This document shows positions 1 through 6,014 of a stretch of 6,740 bases of DNA, in pieces. Origin of the DNA: Actinomycetes bacterium (GTDB taxonomy: Bacteria > Actinomycetota > Actinomycetes > Mycobacteriales > Micromonosporaceae); the NCBI GenBank assembly GCA_023437285.1, contig JAEZGP010000400.1:1-6740 (forward strand). Direction: 5' to 3'. Below the pieces are notes generated by a model. It did not search any database. It was not told the origin of the DNA and saw only the letters and a list, made by a program, of their open reading frames with translations. Both the position numbers and the translations under genes were made by a program. Positions within the stretch are counted from its first letter, which is position 1. The number at the start of each line of letters is the position of its first letter.

Positions 1-99
1 GCAGCCGCCGGGTTGCGCGCCGGAGGCGGTAACGGGCGTGGTGGCCAGCGCGGCGGCGGCGAGCGCGCCGATCGTTACCAGCGCACGGATCTTTCTCAT
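1..99 (-). CDS. Exported protein, N-terminal fragment (signal peptide only)
   Basis: The gene runs leftward and leaves the window; only its first 33 codons are visible. The start ATG is preceded by AGGAG with a 6-nt spacer, which makes this start convincing. The visible peptide is a typical signal sequence. It has a basic n-region (MRKIR), then a hydrophobic alanine-rich core (about residues 6-20), and then a small-residue region with possible signal peptidase I sites around TPVTASGA at residues 21-28. The cysteine at residue 33 has no clear lipobox before it, so I favour a Sec-secreted protein over a lipoprotein. The mature domain is outside the window, so its function cannot be stated. It is transcribed divergently from the response regulator at 357, with 257 bp between the two starts. 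Confidence 0.82.
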   Translation of the reverse strand, partial: MRKIRALVTIGALAAAALATTPVTASGAQPGGC

Positions 100-138
100 G
101 CCGAACTCCTGTCGGTCGCGGGGACAAACGCAGGGGAA

Positions 139-144
139 ATGATA
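139..144 (-). promoter_or_regulatory. Candidate -10 box for the exported-protein gene
   Basis: Read on the minus strand this is TATCAT, five of six matches to TATAAT, about 40 nt upstream of the ATG at 99. It lies in the most AT-rich patch of the window (about 137-160). No good -35 hexamer is seen at 16-18 bp spacing (the best is TGGCGT), so the call rests on the -10 and its position. TGAT and ATCA half-sites (140-143 and 148-151) overlap it and could be part of an operator. Confidence 0.35.
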
Positions 145-221
145 GACATCAATATGGAGTACGCCAGCCCCCCGCGCGCTCCGGGCGGCAAGCAAAACCA
201 GGCAGGTATCCGGCACAAAGG

Positions 222-241
222 GACGGATCTCCGTCACGGAG
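222..241. promoter_or_regulatory. Overlapping palindromes, possible operator
   Basis: Two inverted repeats share a central half-site. GACGGA (222-227) pairs with TCCGTC (230-235) across a 2-nt centre. CTCCGT (229-234) pairs with ACGGAG (236-241) across a single base. The result is three alternating half-sites, ACGGA, TCCGT and ACGGA. The cluster lies roughly midway between the two divergent starts (99 and 357). That placement and symmetry suit a dimeric regulator that controls one or both genes. A regulator cannot be named from the sequence. Confidence 0.35.
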
Positions 242-287
242 CGTTCTTGATGTTTGCAATGAGTTACGAACCCCTCACGGTTGGACT

Positions 288-293
288 TATCCT
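288..293 (+). promoter_or_regulatory. Weak candidate -10 box for the response regulator gene
   Basis: TATCCT fits the TAnnnT pattern about 64 nt upstream of the GTG at 357. The sequence 17-18 bp further upstream (TACGAA or TTACGA) matches TTGACA poorly. It is offered only as the best candidate in this interval. Confidence 0.2.
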
Positions 294-342
294 GGGTCGG
301 TTCGACAGCAGGCACACACCCGCTGCGTACGGGTGAGAACCT

Positions 343-349
343 GGGGAGG
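343..349 (+). promoter_or_regulatory. Ribosome binding site that sets the response regulator start
   Basis: GGGGAGG lies 7 nt before the GTG at 357. It would lie inside the coding region if the in-frame GTG at 333 were used, so it argues for 357 as the start. The ATG at 372 is in frame but too far from this site. Confidence 0.75.
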
Positions 350-356
350 CTCGCCT

Positions 357-1088
357 GTGGACAGTTCCGTCATGACGTCATCGGCATCGGCAACGGCAAC
401 GGCAACGAGGACCCGCGTAGGCGTCCTCATCGCCGACCACAACGACGTGGTCCGGCTCGGCCTACGTACGCTCCTGGAACGCGAACCTGACATCACCGTC
501 GTCGCCGAGGCCGGCGACAGCACCGAACTGATCGCCCGGCTGCTGCGCTGCCCGCCCGACGTGGTGGTGCTCGACGCCCAGCTGCCCGGCCTCGACGCGC
601 GGGCCATCCCGGCGCAGATCGCCGAGGCGGCCGGGGTGGTCATGGTCAGCGCCGCCGACGACCGGGCCGCGATCGCGCGGGCGGTCGGCGCCGGCGCGCT
701 GAGCTACCTCGTGCACGGTCAGTTCCACCTCGACGACCTGGCGGGCATCGTCCGCCTGGTCGCCGCCGGCCAGCCGTACCTCACGCCGTCCGCGTCCGCC
801 GCCGTCGTGGAGTACTTCCGCCGCGACGCGGGCCTCGCCCCGTACGGCGGCCTGACGGCGCGCGAGCGGGAGGTGATGGACCTCGTCGCGCAGGGCCTGT
901 CCAATCAGGACGTCGCCGACCAGCTCGCCGTGTCCATCAAGACGGTGAAAAACCACCTGCACCGCGTGTTCCGACAGCTCAACGTGACCGATCGGCGAAG
1001 CGCCAGCGACGTGTGGCGCAGCCAACCGGTCACGTTGCCGCCCGCCGCGGCTACCGTGCTGCCACGTTCTCCGACAGGTACGGCGTGA
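357..1088 (+). CDS. Orphan NarL/LuxR-type response regulator with atypical receiver
   Basis: The predicted protein has 243 residues. After a low-complexity Ser/Ala/Thr leader (residues 1-20), a receiver domain spans about 21-135. A LuxR/GerE helix-turn-helix follows, starting at LTAREREV (166-173) and continuing through the recognition segment around SIKTVKNHLHRVF (193-205). It should be a DNA-binding transcription regulator in the cytoplasm. The phospho-acceptor aspartate is present (D73 in VVVLDAQLPG), as is the switch serine (S98). However, the acidic pair reads D27-H28 where D-D is usual, and the conserved lysine after the fifth strand is replaced by histidine (H120 in YLVHGQF). Such receivers may work without ordinary phosphorylation, which is inference. 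No sensor kinase is adjacent. A Pro-rich tail of about 23 residues follows the HTH, and its last 38 bp overlap the converging peptidase gene. GTG 357 was chosen for its strong Shine-Dalgarno site. Confidence 0.92.
   Translation: MDSSVMTSSASATATATRTRVGVLIADHNDVVRLGLRTLLEREPDITVVAEAGDSTELIARLLRCPPDVVVLDAQLPGLDARAIPAQIAEAAGVVMVSAADDRAAIARAVGAGALSYLVHGQFHLDDLAGIVRLVAAGQPYLTPSASAAVVEYFRRDAGLAPYGGLTAREREVMDLVAQGLSNQDVADQLAVSIKTVKNHLHRVFRQLNVTDRRSASDVWRSQPVTLPPAAATVLPRSPTGTA
381..407 (+). repeat. Hexamer microrepeat in the response regulator N-terminus
   Basis: Four tandem 6-nt units (TCGGCA twice, then ACGGCA twice) plus a trailing ACG encode an alternating Ser-Ala/Thr-Ala run just upstream of the receiver. 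The GCA alanine codons repeat, although GCC/GCG dominate elsewhere in the gene. Slippage here would change length in steps of two residues without breaking the frame, in a region likely to be disordered. Confidence 0.7.
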
Positions 1089-2916
1089 CGGCCGCGCGCA
1101 GCGCGTCGTCGCTGTCGCGGGACAGCCGCTCGCCGGTCCACGCCTCGTGCACCGCCACGGTACGGCCGTCGCGCAGGGTCAGGTCGACGCGGATCGGCGT
1201 GTTCTTCACGATCCGCGCGGCGGCGATCTCCTCGTACGGCAGGAACTGGCTCTGCGCGGCCAGCTCGCTGACGGGCGCCGACTGGGCCCAGCCGAGGAGG
1301 CGGCCCTTGCCGCCGTCCGTGCTCTTCGGACACGGCCGCATGATCAGTCCATTGTCGAGGATCAACACGTCGTGCGGGCGGCCGTTGACGGACACGTTCG
1401 CCAGGCCGCCGATGATGTCGCCGCCGTGCGCGGTGGCGACCCGGTCGACCTGTACGGCCGCCCGCACGTCGATGCCCAGGCCGGCGAGCTGGGCAGCCGC
1501 CTGACCGAGCGTCTGCGGCACGACCGCCAGGGCCGCGACGGGCCGCAGGTCCAGCGGGCGGCCGTCGTTGCTGACGAACTCGGCGCGCTCCGTCCACGAG
1601 TGCCGCCAGTACGCCACGCCCGAGCGTACGGCGGCGACGCGCAGCAGCAGCGTCATCGGGTCCATGAACTGTCGCGCGGCGTCGCCCCGGGCCGCGTCGG
1701 GGAAGAACTCGGCCGCCAGCTCCCCGAGCCGGCCCTCGTGGACGAGCTGGAACACCGTGCCCAGGCCCGCCTCGCCGACGCCGGTGAGCCGGGCGGCGGC
1801 CCGGTAGACCAGGTCCGCCTGCCGCTGCTCCTGCACCAGTACGGCCACGGCGGTGAACTGCTCCCACGGCAGCTGCGTACGCCCCTCGAAGCGCACCGTC
1901 ATCGCGGCGACCGCCTCGGCGGCCCGGTCGAACATCGGCACCAGGTCGCTGGCGTAGCGGGTGTCGACGGGGACCCGCGCGTCGGGCATGCGCTCCATCG
2001 CCGACACGCGTACGGCGATGGAGGGGTGCGAGTCCCACTTCGACTGCTCGGCCGGCGGCGGCTCCCGGCGCAGGTCGGCCAGCTCGTCCGTTCGCGCGCG
2101 CAGCAGGCCGCCGAAGCCGCCGAAGAAGTCGGCCGGGATCGGGGCATAACCCGCCTCCCAGCCCGGGTCGATGTACCTGTTCTCGTAGAAGTTCCAGGCC
2201 GCGTCGATGACGGGCAGCTCGCGCAGCGTGTACTGGGCGACGCCGCGGCCGGCCACCTGCACCGACAGCTCGTCGGCCTCCAGCTCCTGGCGCCGGTTGA
2301 CCGCCGCGGCGACGAGCAGATACAGCTTCGCGTACTGCTTGAGTACCCAGCCGACGATGTTGCCGGACAGCTGCCCCACCGTGGCCAGGATCGCGGCCCG
2401 CCCCCGGTAGGCGATGGCGCCGAGCTGGGTGTGCCGGCCCGAGTAGTGGCCCAGCTCGTGGGCGAGCACGGAGCGCAGCTGCGCCACACTCATCGCCTGC
2501 AGGAGCGGTACGCCGAGGTACAGCCGCCGCCGTCCACCGATGAGGCCGAGCAGCTTCGTGTCCTCCGAGACGGCGGCGTTCACCACCGGTACGAGAATGA
2601 TCTCGTCAGGCATCCGGGTCTGCGCCACGCCGGCCAGCTCGCGCACCTGGTGCCACAGCTCAGGGGCCTGCTGAGGGCTCAGGTGCAGGCCCTTCATCGG
2701 CTCCGGCTTGGCCCGGATGACCTGCCACAGGGCCACGAGGAGGCCGACCGCGACCGCGATCGTGAAGAAGCCGAGCTTGGCCCCGGCCACACCCGTGCTG
2801 CCGCTCTGGAAGGCCATCACCGACAGCACCCCGAGGCCGATCACCATGCCCAGGGCGAGGGCGTAGAACCCGACGAGCATGAGTACGGACAGCGCGGCCC
2901 GCACGGTGGTAGCCAT
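1051..2916 (-). CDS. M48-family membrane zinc metallopeptidase with long C-terminal extension
   Basis: The predicted protein has 621 residues. Two N-terminal membrane helices (about 6-36 and 47-67) precede the peptidase domain. The zinc motif is HELGH (153-157) in SVLAHELGHYSGRH. A hydrophobic stretch (about 174-206) leads to the third-ligand motif ELEAD (E211, D215), and the family motif DSHPSIAVRV is at 295-304. The spacing matches HtpX/Ste24-type M48 peptidases, membrane enzymes that cleave membrane or misfolded proteins on the cytosolic side. HtpX-like proteins are about 290 residues, so the final 300 are extra. Residues 505-615 look like a small mixed beta domain ending in a helix, possibly PH-like (inference from pattern only). 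ATG 2916 is chosen because it places the first helix at the N-terminus; GGGGA lies only 4 nt upstream, a tight spacing. The frame is open to 3072, but that part has no domain character. The TAG stop lies inside the 3' end of the converging response regulator gene. Confidence 0.9.
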   Translation of the reverse strand: MATTVRAALSVLMLVGFYALALGMVIGLGVLSVMAFQSGSTGVAGAKLGFFTIAVAVGLLVALWQVIRAKPEPMKGLHLSPQQAPELWHQVRELAGVAQTRMPDEIILVPVVNAAVSEDTKLLGLIGGRRRLYLGVPLLQAMSVAQLRSVLAHELGHYSGRHTQLGAIAYRGRAAILATVGQLSGNIVGWVLKQYAKLYLLVAAAVNRRQELEADELSVQVAGRGVAQYTLRELPVIDAAWNFYENRYIDPGWEAGYAPIPADFFGGFGGLLRARTDELADLRREPPPAEQSKWDSHPSIAVRVSAMERMPDARVPVDTRYASDLVPMFDRAAEAVAAMTVRFEGRTQLPWEQFTAVAVLVQEQRQADLVYRAAARLTGVGEAGLGTVFQLVHEGRLGELAAEFFPDAARGDAARQFMDPMTLLLRVAAVRSGVAYWRHSWTERAEFVSNDGRPLDLRPVAALAVVPQTLGQAAAQLAGLGIDVRAAVQVDRVATAHGGDIIGGLANVSVNGRPHDVLILDNGLIMRPCPKSTDGGKGRLLGWAQSAPVSELAAQSQFLPYEEIAAARIVKNTPIRVDLTLRDGRTVAVHEAWTGERLSRDSDDALRAAVTPYLSENVAAR

Positions 2917-2940
2917 AGTGTCCCCGCTACGTAAGGTCGG

Positions 2941-2958
2941 CGCGCGCGGCGGCGCGCG
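2941..2958 (-). promoter_or_regulatory. GC-rich stem upstream of the M48 gene
   Basis: Seven-base arms, CGCGCGC (2941-2947) and GCGCGCG (2952-2958), flank a 4-nt loop about 25-42 nt upstream of the M48 ATG. In the transcript this would be a very stable hairpin in the leader, or it may only reflect low-complexity GC sequence. No U-tract follows, so it is not a standard terminator for the gene upstream. The 162-bp gap (2917-3078) shows no convincing promoter. Confidence 0.35.
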
Positions 2959-3078
2959 GGTGGGTGAACCGATGGCGGCGTCGGCCAACTGCGTCCCGGA
3001 CAACGCCCCGGCGCGGCAGCCTAACGGAGCGATCCACTTTCCGCTGCCCGTACGCGGCGCACCCGGGGCCATCGACGC

Positions 3079-3495
3079 TCAGCGGTCGGCGACCGGGTCC
3101 AGGATGGGCTTGACGTCGATGACCGGGGTGCCGTGGATGGCCTCAAGGTTGCTCACCCGCATGCGGGTGCCGGCCAGGGCCAGGATCGTCACGCGGTGCA
3201 GGCCGATGGGGTTCGGCCGGTCCGGCGAGCGGGTGGCGAACACCCCGGCCGGCGGCCGGGTCAGGTCGCCACGCGGATGCACCACGAGCACGTCCCGGTC
3301 GGCGCGGTCGAGCCAGGTCAGCAGCAGGACATCGGAGCCGGGCGTCAAGCCGCGCAGGCCGTCGAGGACGCCGTCGTCGAAGACGACCACCGCGTCGGGT
3401 GCGCCCTCGTCGCCCTGGCGGGGCGCGGCGGCGCGATCGCGCAGCGGCGAATCGACCCGACCGATGGCGTATGCGACAAACCGCTCCCCGACCAC
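3079..3495 (-). CDS. TrmO/TsaA-family tRNA N6-methyltransferase, short form
   Basis: The predicted protein has 138 residues. It carries the family signature GVFATRSPDRPNPIGLHRVT (83-102) and the second hallmark segment GTPVIDVKPIL (122-132). The N-terminal AIGRVDSPL (10-18) and RQGDEG (26-31) also fit the TsaA/YaeB/VirR group. Members use S-adenosylmethionine; E. coli TrmO methylates N6 of t6A37 in tRNA-Thr. This protein lacks the C-terminal domain of the ~235-residue E. coli enzyme. The same reaction is likely but not certain, so I do not assign a symbol. The GTG start has no Shine-Dalgarno site. A TAATCT box ends 7 nt upstream, consistent with a leaderless transcript starting at or near the GTG. 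The gap to the upstream YhhN gene is 10 nt, so read-through from that gene is also possible. Confidence 0.88.
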   Translation of the reverse strand: MVGERFVAYAIGRVDSPLRDRAAAPRQGDEGAPDAVVVFDDGVLDGLRGLTPGSDVLLLTWLDRADRDVLVVHPRGDLTRPPAGVFATRSPDRPNPIGLHRVTILALAGTRMRVSNLEAIHGTPVIDVKPILDPVADR

Positions 3496-3502
3496 AGGGT
3501 GC

Positions 3503-3508
3503 AGATTA
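3503..3508 (-). promoter_or_regulatory. Candidate -10 box for TrmO overlapping the YhhN stop codon
   Basis: Read on the minus strand this is TAATCT, with 7 nt between it and the GTG at 3495. That is the spacing expected of a leaderless promoter. Its first three bases are the TAA stop codon of the upstream gene. No clear -35 hexamer is seen; GACACC lies 19 bp upstream. Confidence 0.4.
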
Positions 3509-4165
3509 GCCCAATGTGGTCGGTCGCGGTGTCCGCGCGACGACGTTCGACGCGATGAGCCACTGGGCGCCGAGGTAGGTCACCATCACCAGCAGGCCCA
3601 CTCCGGCCGGCCGAGGCAGGTCGGCCAGCCCCATGGCGATCAGCGCGTCGGAGACGAAGAACAGCGCGCCGCCCACGCCGACGCCGACGCCGAGCCCGGC
3701 GGCCAGCACGGCGGTCGCGGTCAGCAGCAGCGAGTACGCCGCGACGGGAATGCGCAGGTCGCCCAGGCCGGACCACATCACCGCCAGGAGGGCCACCCAC
3801 ACCAGGGCGTACGCCGCGACGACCGGCCAGCGTCGGCGCACCCCACCCGCCGCGCCACGCCGTACGAACAGCACGACGTAGCAGGCGTGCGCGGCGGCGA
3901 ACGCCCCCATCCCCGCGATGAACAGGCCGTCATGCTCGAGCAGCACGTCGCCCGCGGCCGAGCAGAGCAGGCCCGCGACGAGGAGTCCCGGCGCGCGGCG
4001 GGTGAGCGCCCAGGCGGCGAGGCTCGGCATCAGCAGGGCCTTGCTGCCGTACGCCAGCGGGCCCACCGACGCGGCGAGGGCGAAAAGGTGGACGGCGGCG
4101 ACGCACCAGAACAGCACCAGCAGCGCCCGGGACAGCGGCTCACGCAGGGCGGACGGGTCAGGCAC
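3506..4165 (-). CDS. YhhN-family integral membrane protein (TMEM86/lysoplasmalogenase-like)
   Basis: The predicted protein has 219 residues and is almost entirely hydrophobic, with about seven or eight membrane segments. Recognisable YhhN features, in order, are SKALLMPSLA (41-50), a GD pair after a small-residue helix (72-73), an F-x(3)-H-x(2)-Y-like stretch (F89, H93, Y96), FFVSDALIAM (169-178), and a final helix with Y197 and Q201. The mammalian relatives TMEM86A/B hydrolyse the vinyl-ether bond of lysoplasmalogens; the bacterial role is poorly defined and I would not assert that activity. A GVGVGVGG run (159-166) is encoded by a short GCCGAC-type repeat. The start is GTG with no Shine-Dalgarno site, preceded by a TACGAT box 6 nt away, which suggests a leaderless transcript. 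It lies 60 bp downstream of the exporter gene on the same strand and 10 nt upstream of TrmO. Confidence 0.85.
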   Translation of the reverse strand: MPDPSALREPLSRALLVLFWCVAAVHLFALAASVGPLAYGSKALLMPSLAAWALTRRAPGLLVAGLLCSAAGDVLLEHDGLFIAGMGAFAAAHACYVVLFVRRGAAGGVRRRWPVVAAYALVWVALLAVMWSGLGDLRIPVAAYSLLLTATAVLAAGLGVGVGVGGALFFVSDALIAMGLADLPRPAGVGLLVMVTYLGAQWLIASNVVARTPRPTTLG

Positions 4166-4171
4166 GCCCGG

Positions 4172-4177
4172 ATCGTA
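4172..4177 (-). promoter_or_regulatory. Candidate leaderless -10 box for the YhhN gene
   Basis: The minus strand reads TACGAT, with 6 nt to the GTG at 4165. It lies in an AT-rich patch (about 4174-4198) inside an otherwise GC-rich 60-bp gap. No ribosome binding site is visible between it and the start. The -35 region is not obvious. Confidence 0.42.
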
Positions 4178-4225
4178 CGAATAATTCTCGCGTTTGGGAA
4201 GACTCCTGGTCAGGGCCGTCCGTTC

Positions 4226-5881
4226 TCAGGAGCCGCCGGTCCGGTCGCGGCCCGCCGTCACCGGCTCGATCCGGTCCGGCGCCCCGGTCGCGTCGGCGGC
4301 CGCGAGGGCCGCGCCAGCCGGGCTGACGTCCTCCGGCGCGGGCAGGTCGAGGCTGGAACGCAGGAGCTTCGGGCGCATGAGGAGGGCGGCGATGACGCCG
4401 ACCACGCCGATGAGGGCCGAGACGAGAAAGATGTGGCCGGTCGCGTCGCCGTACGCGGCCCGGACCATGACCCTGATCGGCTCGGGCAGCTCGGCGATGT
4501 TGAGGTTGCTGGTCTTGCCGCCGCCGGACGGGTCGATGCCGGCCCGGGTGAACTGGTCGGTGAGGTTCGCGGTGACCTTGTTGGCCAGGATCGCGCCGAG
4601 GACCGAGACGCCGATCGTGCCGCCCAGGGAGCGGAAGAACGTCAGCGAGCCGCTGGCCGCGCCGATGTCGCGCAGCCTGACGGAGTTCTGCACCGCGAGC
4701 ACCAGGTTCTGCATGGACATGCCCACGCCGACGCCGACCAGCAGCATCGCCACCGACAGGTAGGTCAGCGACGTCTTGTGGTCGATGAACGACAGCATGA
4801 CAAAGCCGGCGACCAGGGTGGCCGTGCCGGCCACGATGTACGGCTTGATCTTGCCGGAGAGCGTGATGAGCCGGCCGCTGATCGTCGCCGAGAACAGCAC
4901 CCCGACCATCATGGGGATGGTCAGCAGGCCGGCCTCGGTGGGGCTGTAGCCACGACCGATCTGGAAGTACTGGCCGAGGAACACCGAGCCGCCGAACATG
5001 GCCATGCCGACCGCGAGGCTCGCGAGGATGGCCAGCAGGGTGGTCCGCTCGCCGACCACCTTGAGCGGCACGACCGGCTCCGGGGCCCGCGCCTCGACCG
5101 CCACGGCGGCCGCCAGGACCAGCACTCCCGCGCCGACCATGACGCCGCTCTGCCAGGACAGCCACGCGAACGAGTTGCCCACGAAGGTCACCCAGATCAG
5201 CAGTACGCTCACGCCGGCGGCGATCAGGCCCGCACCCAGATAGTCAATCTTGACCTCGCGCTTGACGGTGGTCAGGTGCAACGTCTTCTGGAGGACGACG
5301 AACGCGATAGCGGCCACGGGGACGCCGACGAAGAAACACCAGCGCCAGCCGAGCCACGAGTCGACGATGACGCCGCCCAGCAGGGGGCCGCCCACGGTGG
5401 CCAACGCCATGACGCCGCCGAGGTAGCCGCTGTAGCGGCCGCGCTCGCGCGGCGGGATCATCGCGGCCATGACGACCTGTACGAGCGCCTGCAGGCCGCC
5501 CATGCCCAGCCCCTGCACGGCGCGCGCGCCGATGAGTTCCGGCATGTTCTGGGCGAAGCCGGCCAGGATCGAGCCGATCACGAAGACCACGATCGCGATC
5601 TGCACGAGGAGCTTCTTGTTCATGAGGTCGGCCAGCTTGCCCCAGACGGGGGTGGTCGCCGTCGCGGCGAGCAGGGAGGCCGTGACCACCCACGTGTACT
5701 GGCTCTGCGATCCGTTGAGGGCGCCGACGATCTTCGGCAGCGCCGTGGCGACCACGGTGCCGCTCAGCATCGCGACGAAGAGGACGAGCAGCAGACCGCT
5801 CATCGCCTCGAGCACCGCGCGGTGGCTCATCTGCTGATCGGGCCCGACGGCCCGGGGTGCCTGGGTGGATGGCGCGCTCAC
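4226..5881 (-). CDS. MFS drug exporter, DHA2 (EmrB/QacA) family, 14 TM
   Basis: The predicted protein has 551 residues, the usual size for DHA2 proton-driven exporters in the cytoplasmic membrane. After a polar N-terminus of about 25 residues, helix 1 ends in VVATALPKIVGAL (43-55). MFS motif A follows helix 2 as GKLADLMNKK (81-90). Antiporter motif C is GGPLLGG (164-170) in helix 5. A large extracytoplasmic loop between the last two helices (about 434-484), QGLGMGG (123-129) and a polar ~48-residue tail also fit. The acidic residue often found in helix 1 of QacA-like pumps is absent (the segment reads AMLSGTVV). The substrate is unknown; toxic small molecules are likely. GTG 5881 is chosen because AGGAGG lies 7 nt upstream. 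The longer frame, open to 6199, would run through the whole promoter region and into tetR. The divergent TetR regulator 160 bp away very probably controls it. Confidence 0.93.
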   Translation of the reverse strand: MSAPSTQAPRAVGPDQQMSHRAVLEAMSGLLLVLFVAMLSGTVVATALPKIVGALNGSQSQYTWVVTASLLAATATTPVWGKLADLMNKKLLVQIAIVVFVIGSILAGFAQNMPELIGARAVQGLGMGGLQALVQVVMAAMIPPRERGRYSGYLGGVMALATVGGPLLGGVIVDSWLGWRWCFFVGVPVAAIAFVVLQKTLHLTTVKREVKIDYLGAGLIAAGVSVLLIWVTFVGNSFAWLSWQSGVMVGAGVLVLAAAVAVEARAPEPVVPLKVVGERTTLLAILASLAVGMAMFGGSVFLGQYFQIGRGYSPTEAGLLTIPMMVGVLFSATISGRLITLSGKIKPYIVAGTATLVAGFVMLSFIDHKTSLTYLSVAMLLVGVGVGMSMQNLVLAVQNSVRLRDIGAASGSLTFFRSLGGTIGVSVLGAILANKVTANLTDQFTRAGIDPSGGGKTSNLNIAELPEPIRVMVRAAYGDATGHIFLVSALIGVVGVIAALLMRPKLLRSSLDLPAPEDVSPAGAALAAADATGAPDRIEPVTAGRDRTGGS

Positions 5882-5888
5882 GCGGCAG

Positions 5889-5894
5889 CCTCCT
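5889..5894 (-). promoter_or_regulatory. Ribosome binding site of the DHA2 exporter
   Basis: AGGAGG on the minus strand with a 7-nt spacer to GTG 5881. It is a full consensus site and fixes the start. It contrasts with the SD-less YhhN, TrmO and TetR genes nearby. Confidence 0.8.
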
Positions 5895-5962
5895 GGTGAA
5901 GTCCGGGGTGATTGACGCGTGCCCCATACAGGCATTCCGCGACCAGACCAGGGTCCCACGAA

Positions 5963-5979
5963 TTTGCACAACGGGCAAA
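5963..5979. promoter_or_regulatory. Inverted repeat in the exporter/TetR intergenic region
   Basis: TTTGC (5963-5967) and GCAAA (5975-5979) form perfect 5-bp arms with a 7-nt spacer, about midway between the two divergent starts. It could be an operator controlling the exporter, but the arms are short. They do not resemble the half-sites of the larger repeat at 6015-6040, so the two may bind different proteins. Confidence 0.35.
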
Positions 5980-6014
5980 GTTTCTCGGTGTGCACTAGAT
6001 TACAGGGACGCGGT

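Noticed and set aside
333..356. Earlier GTG start for the response regulator
   Set aside because: The strong GGGGAGG site at 343-349 would lie inside the coding region, and no ribosome binding site precedes 333.
372..381. Perfect 10-bp palindrome ATGACGTCAT, CRE-like
   Set aside because: It lies inside the early coding sequence, and a single 10-bp palindrome is not enough to claim a site. No CRE-type binding protein is expected in bacteria.
905..2038. Minus-strand open frame of 377 codons
   Set aside because: It is out of frame with the peptidase and Arg-rich, and it overlaps both the M48 gene and the response regulator.
1147..2934. Plus-strand open frame of 595 codons opposite the M48 gene
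   Set aside because: Its composition is that of an antisense shadow (R, G, H, D, V rich), and the opposite strand encodes a complete M48 peptidase with its zinc motifs.
4205..4214. CCTGGTCAGG hairpin as a terminator between the exporter and YhhN
   Set aside because: The arms are only 4 bp with a 2-nt loop, and no U-tract follows, so it is too weak to support.
2879..5899. Very long plus-strand open frame (1006 codons)
   Set aside because: It lies antisense to four well-supported minus-strand genes. Its translation is Arg/Gly/His/Asp-rich low complexity with no recognisable domain, typical of shadow frames in high-GC DNA.
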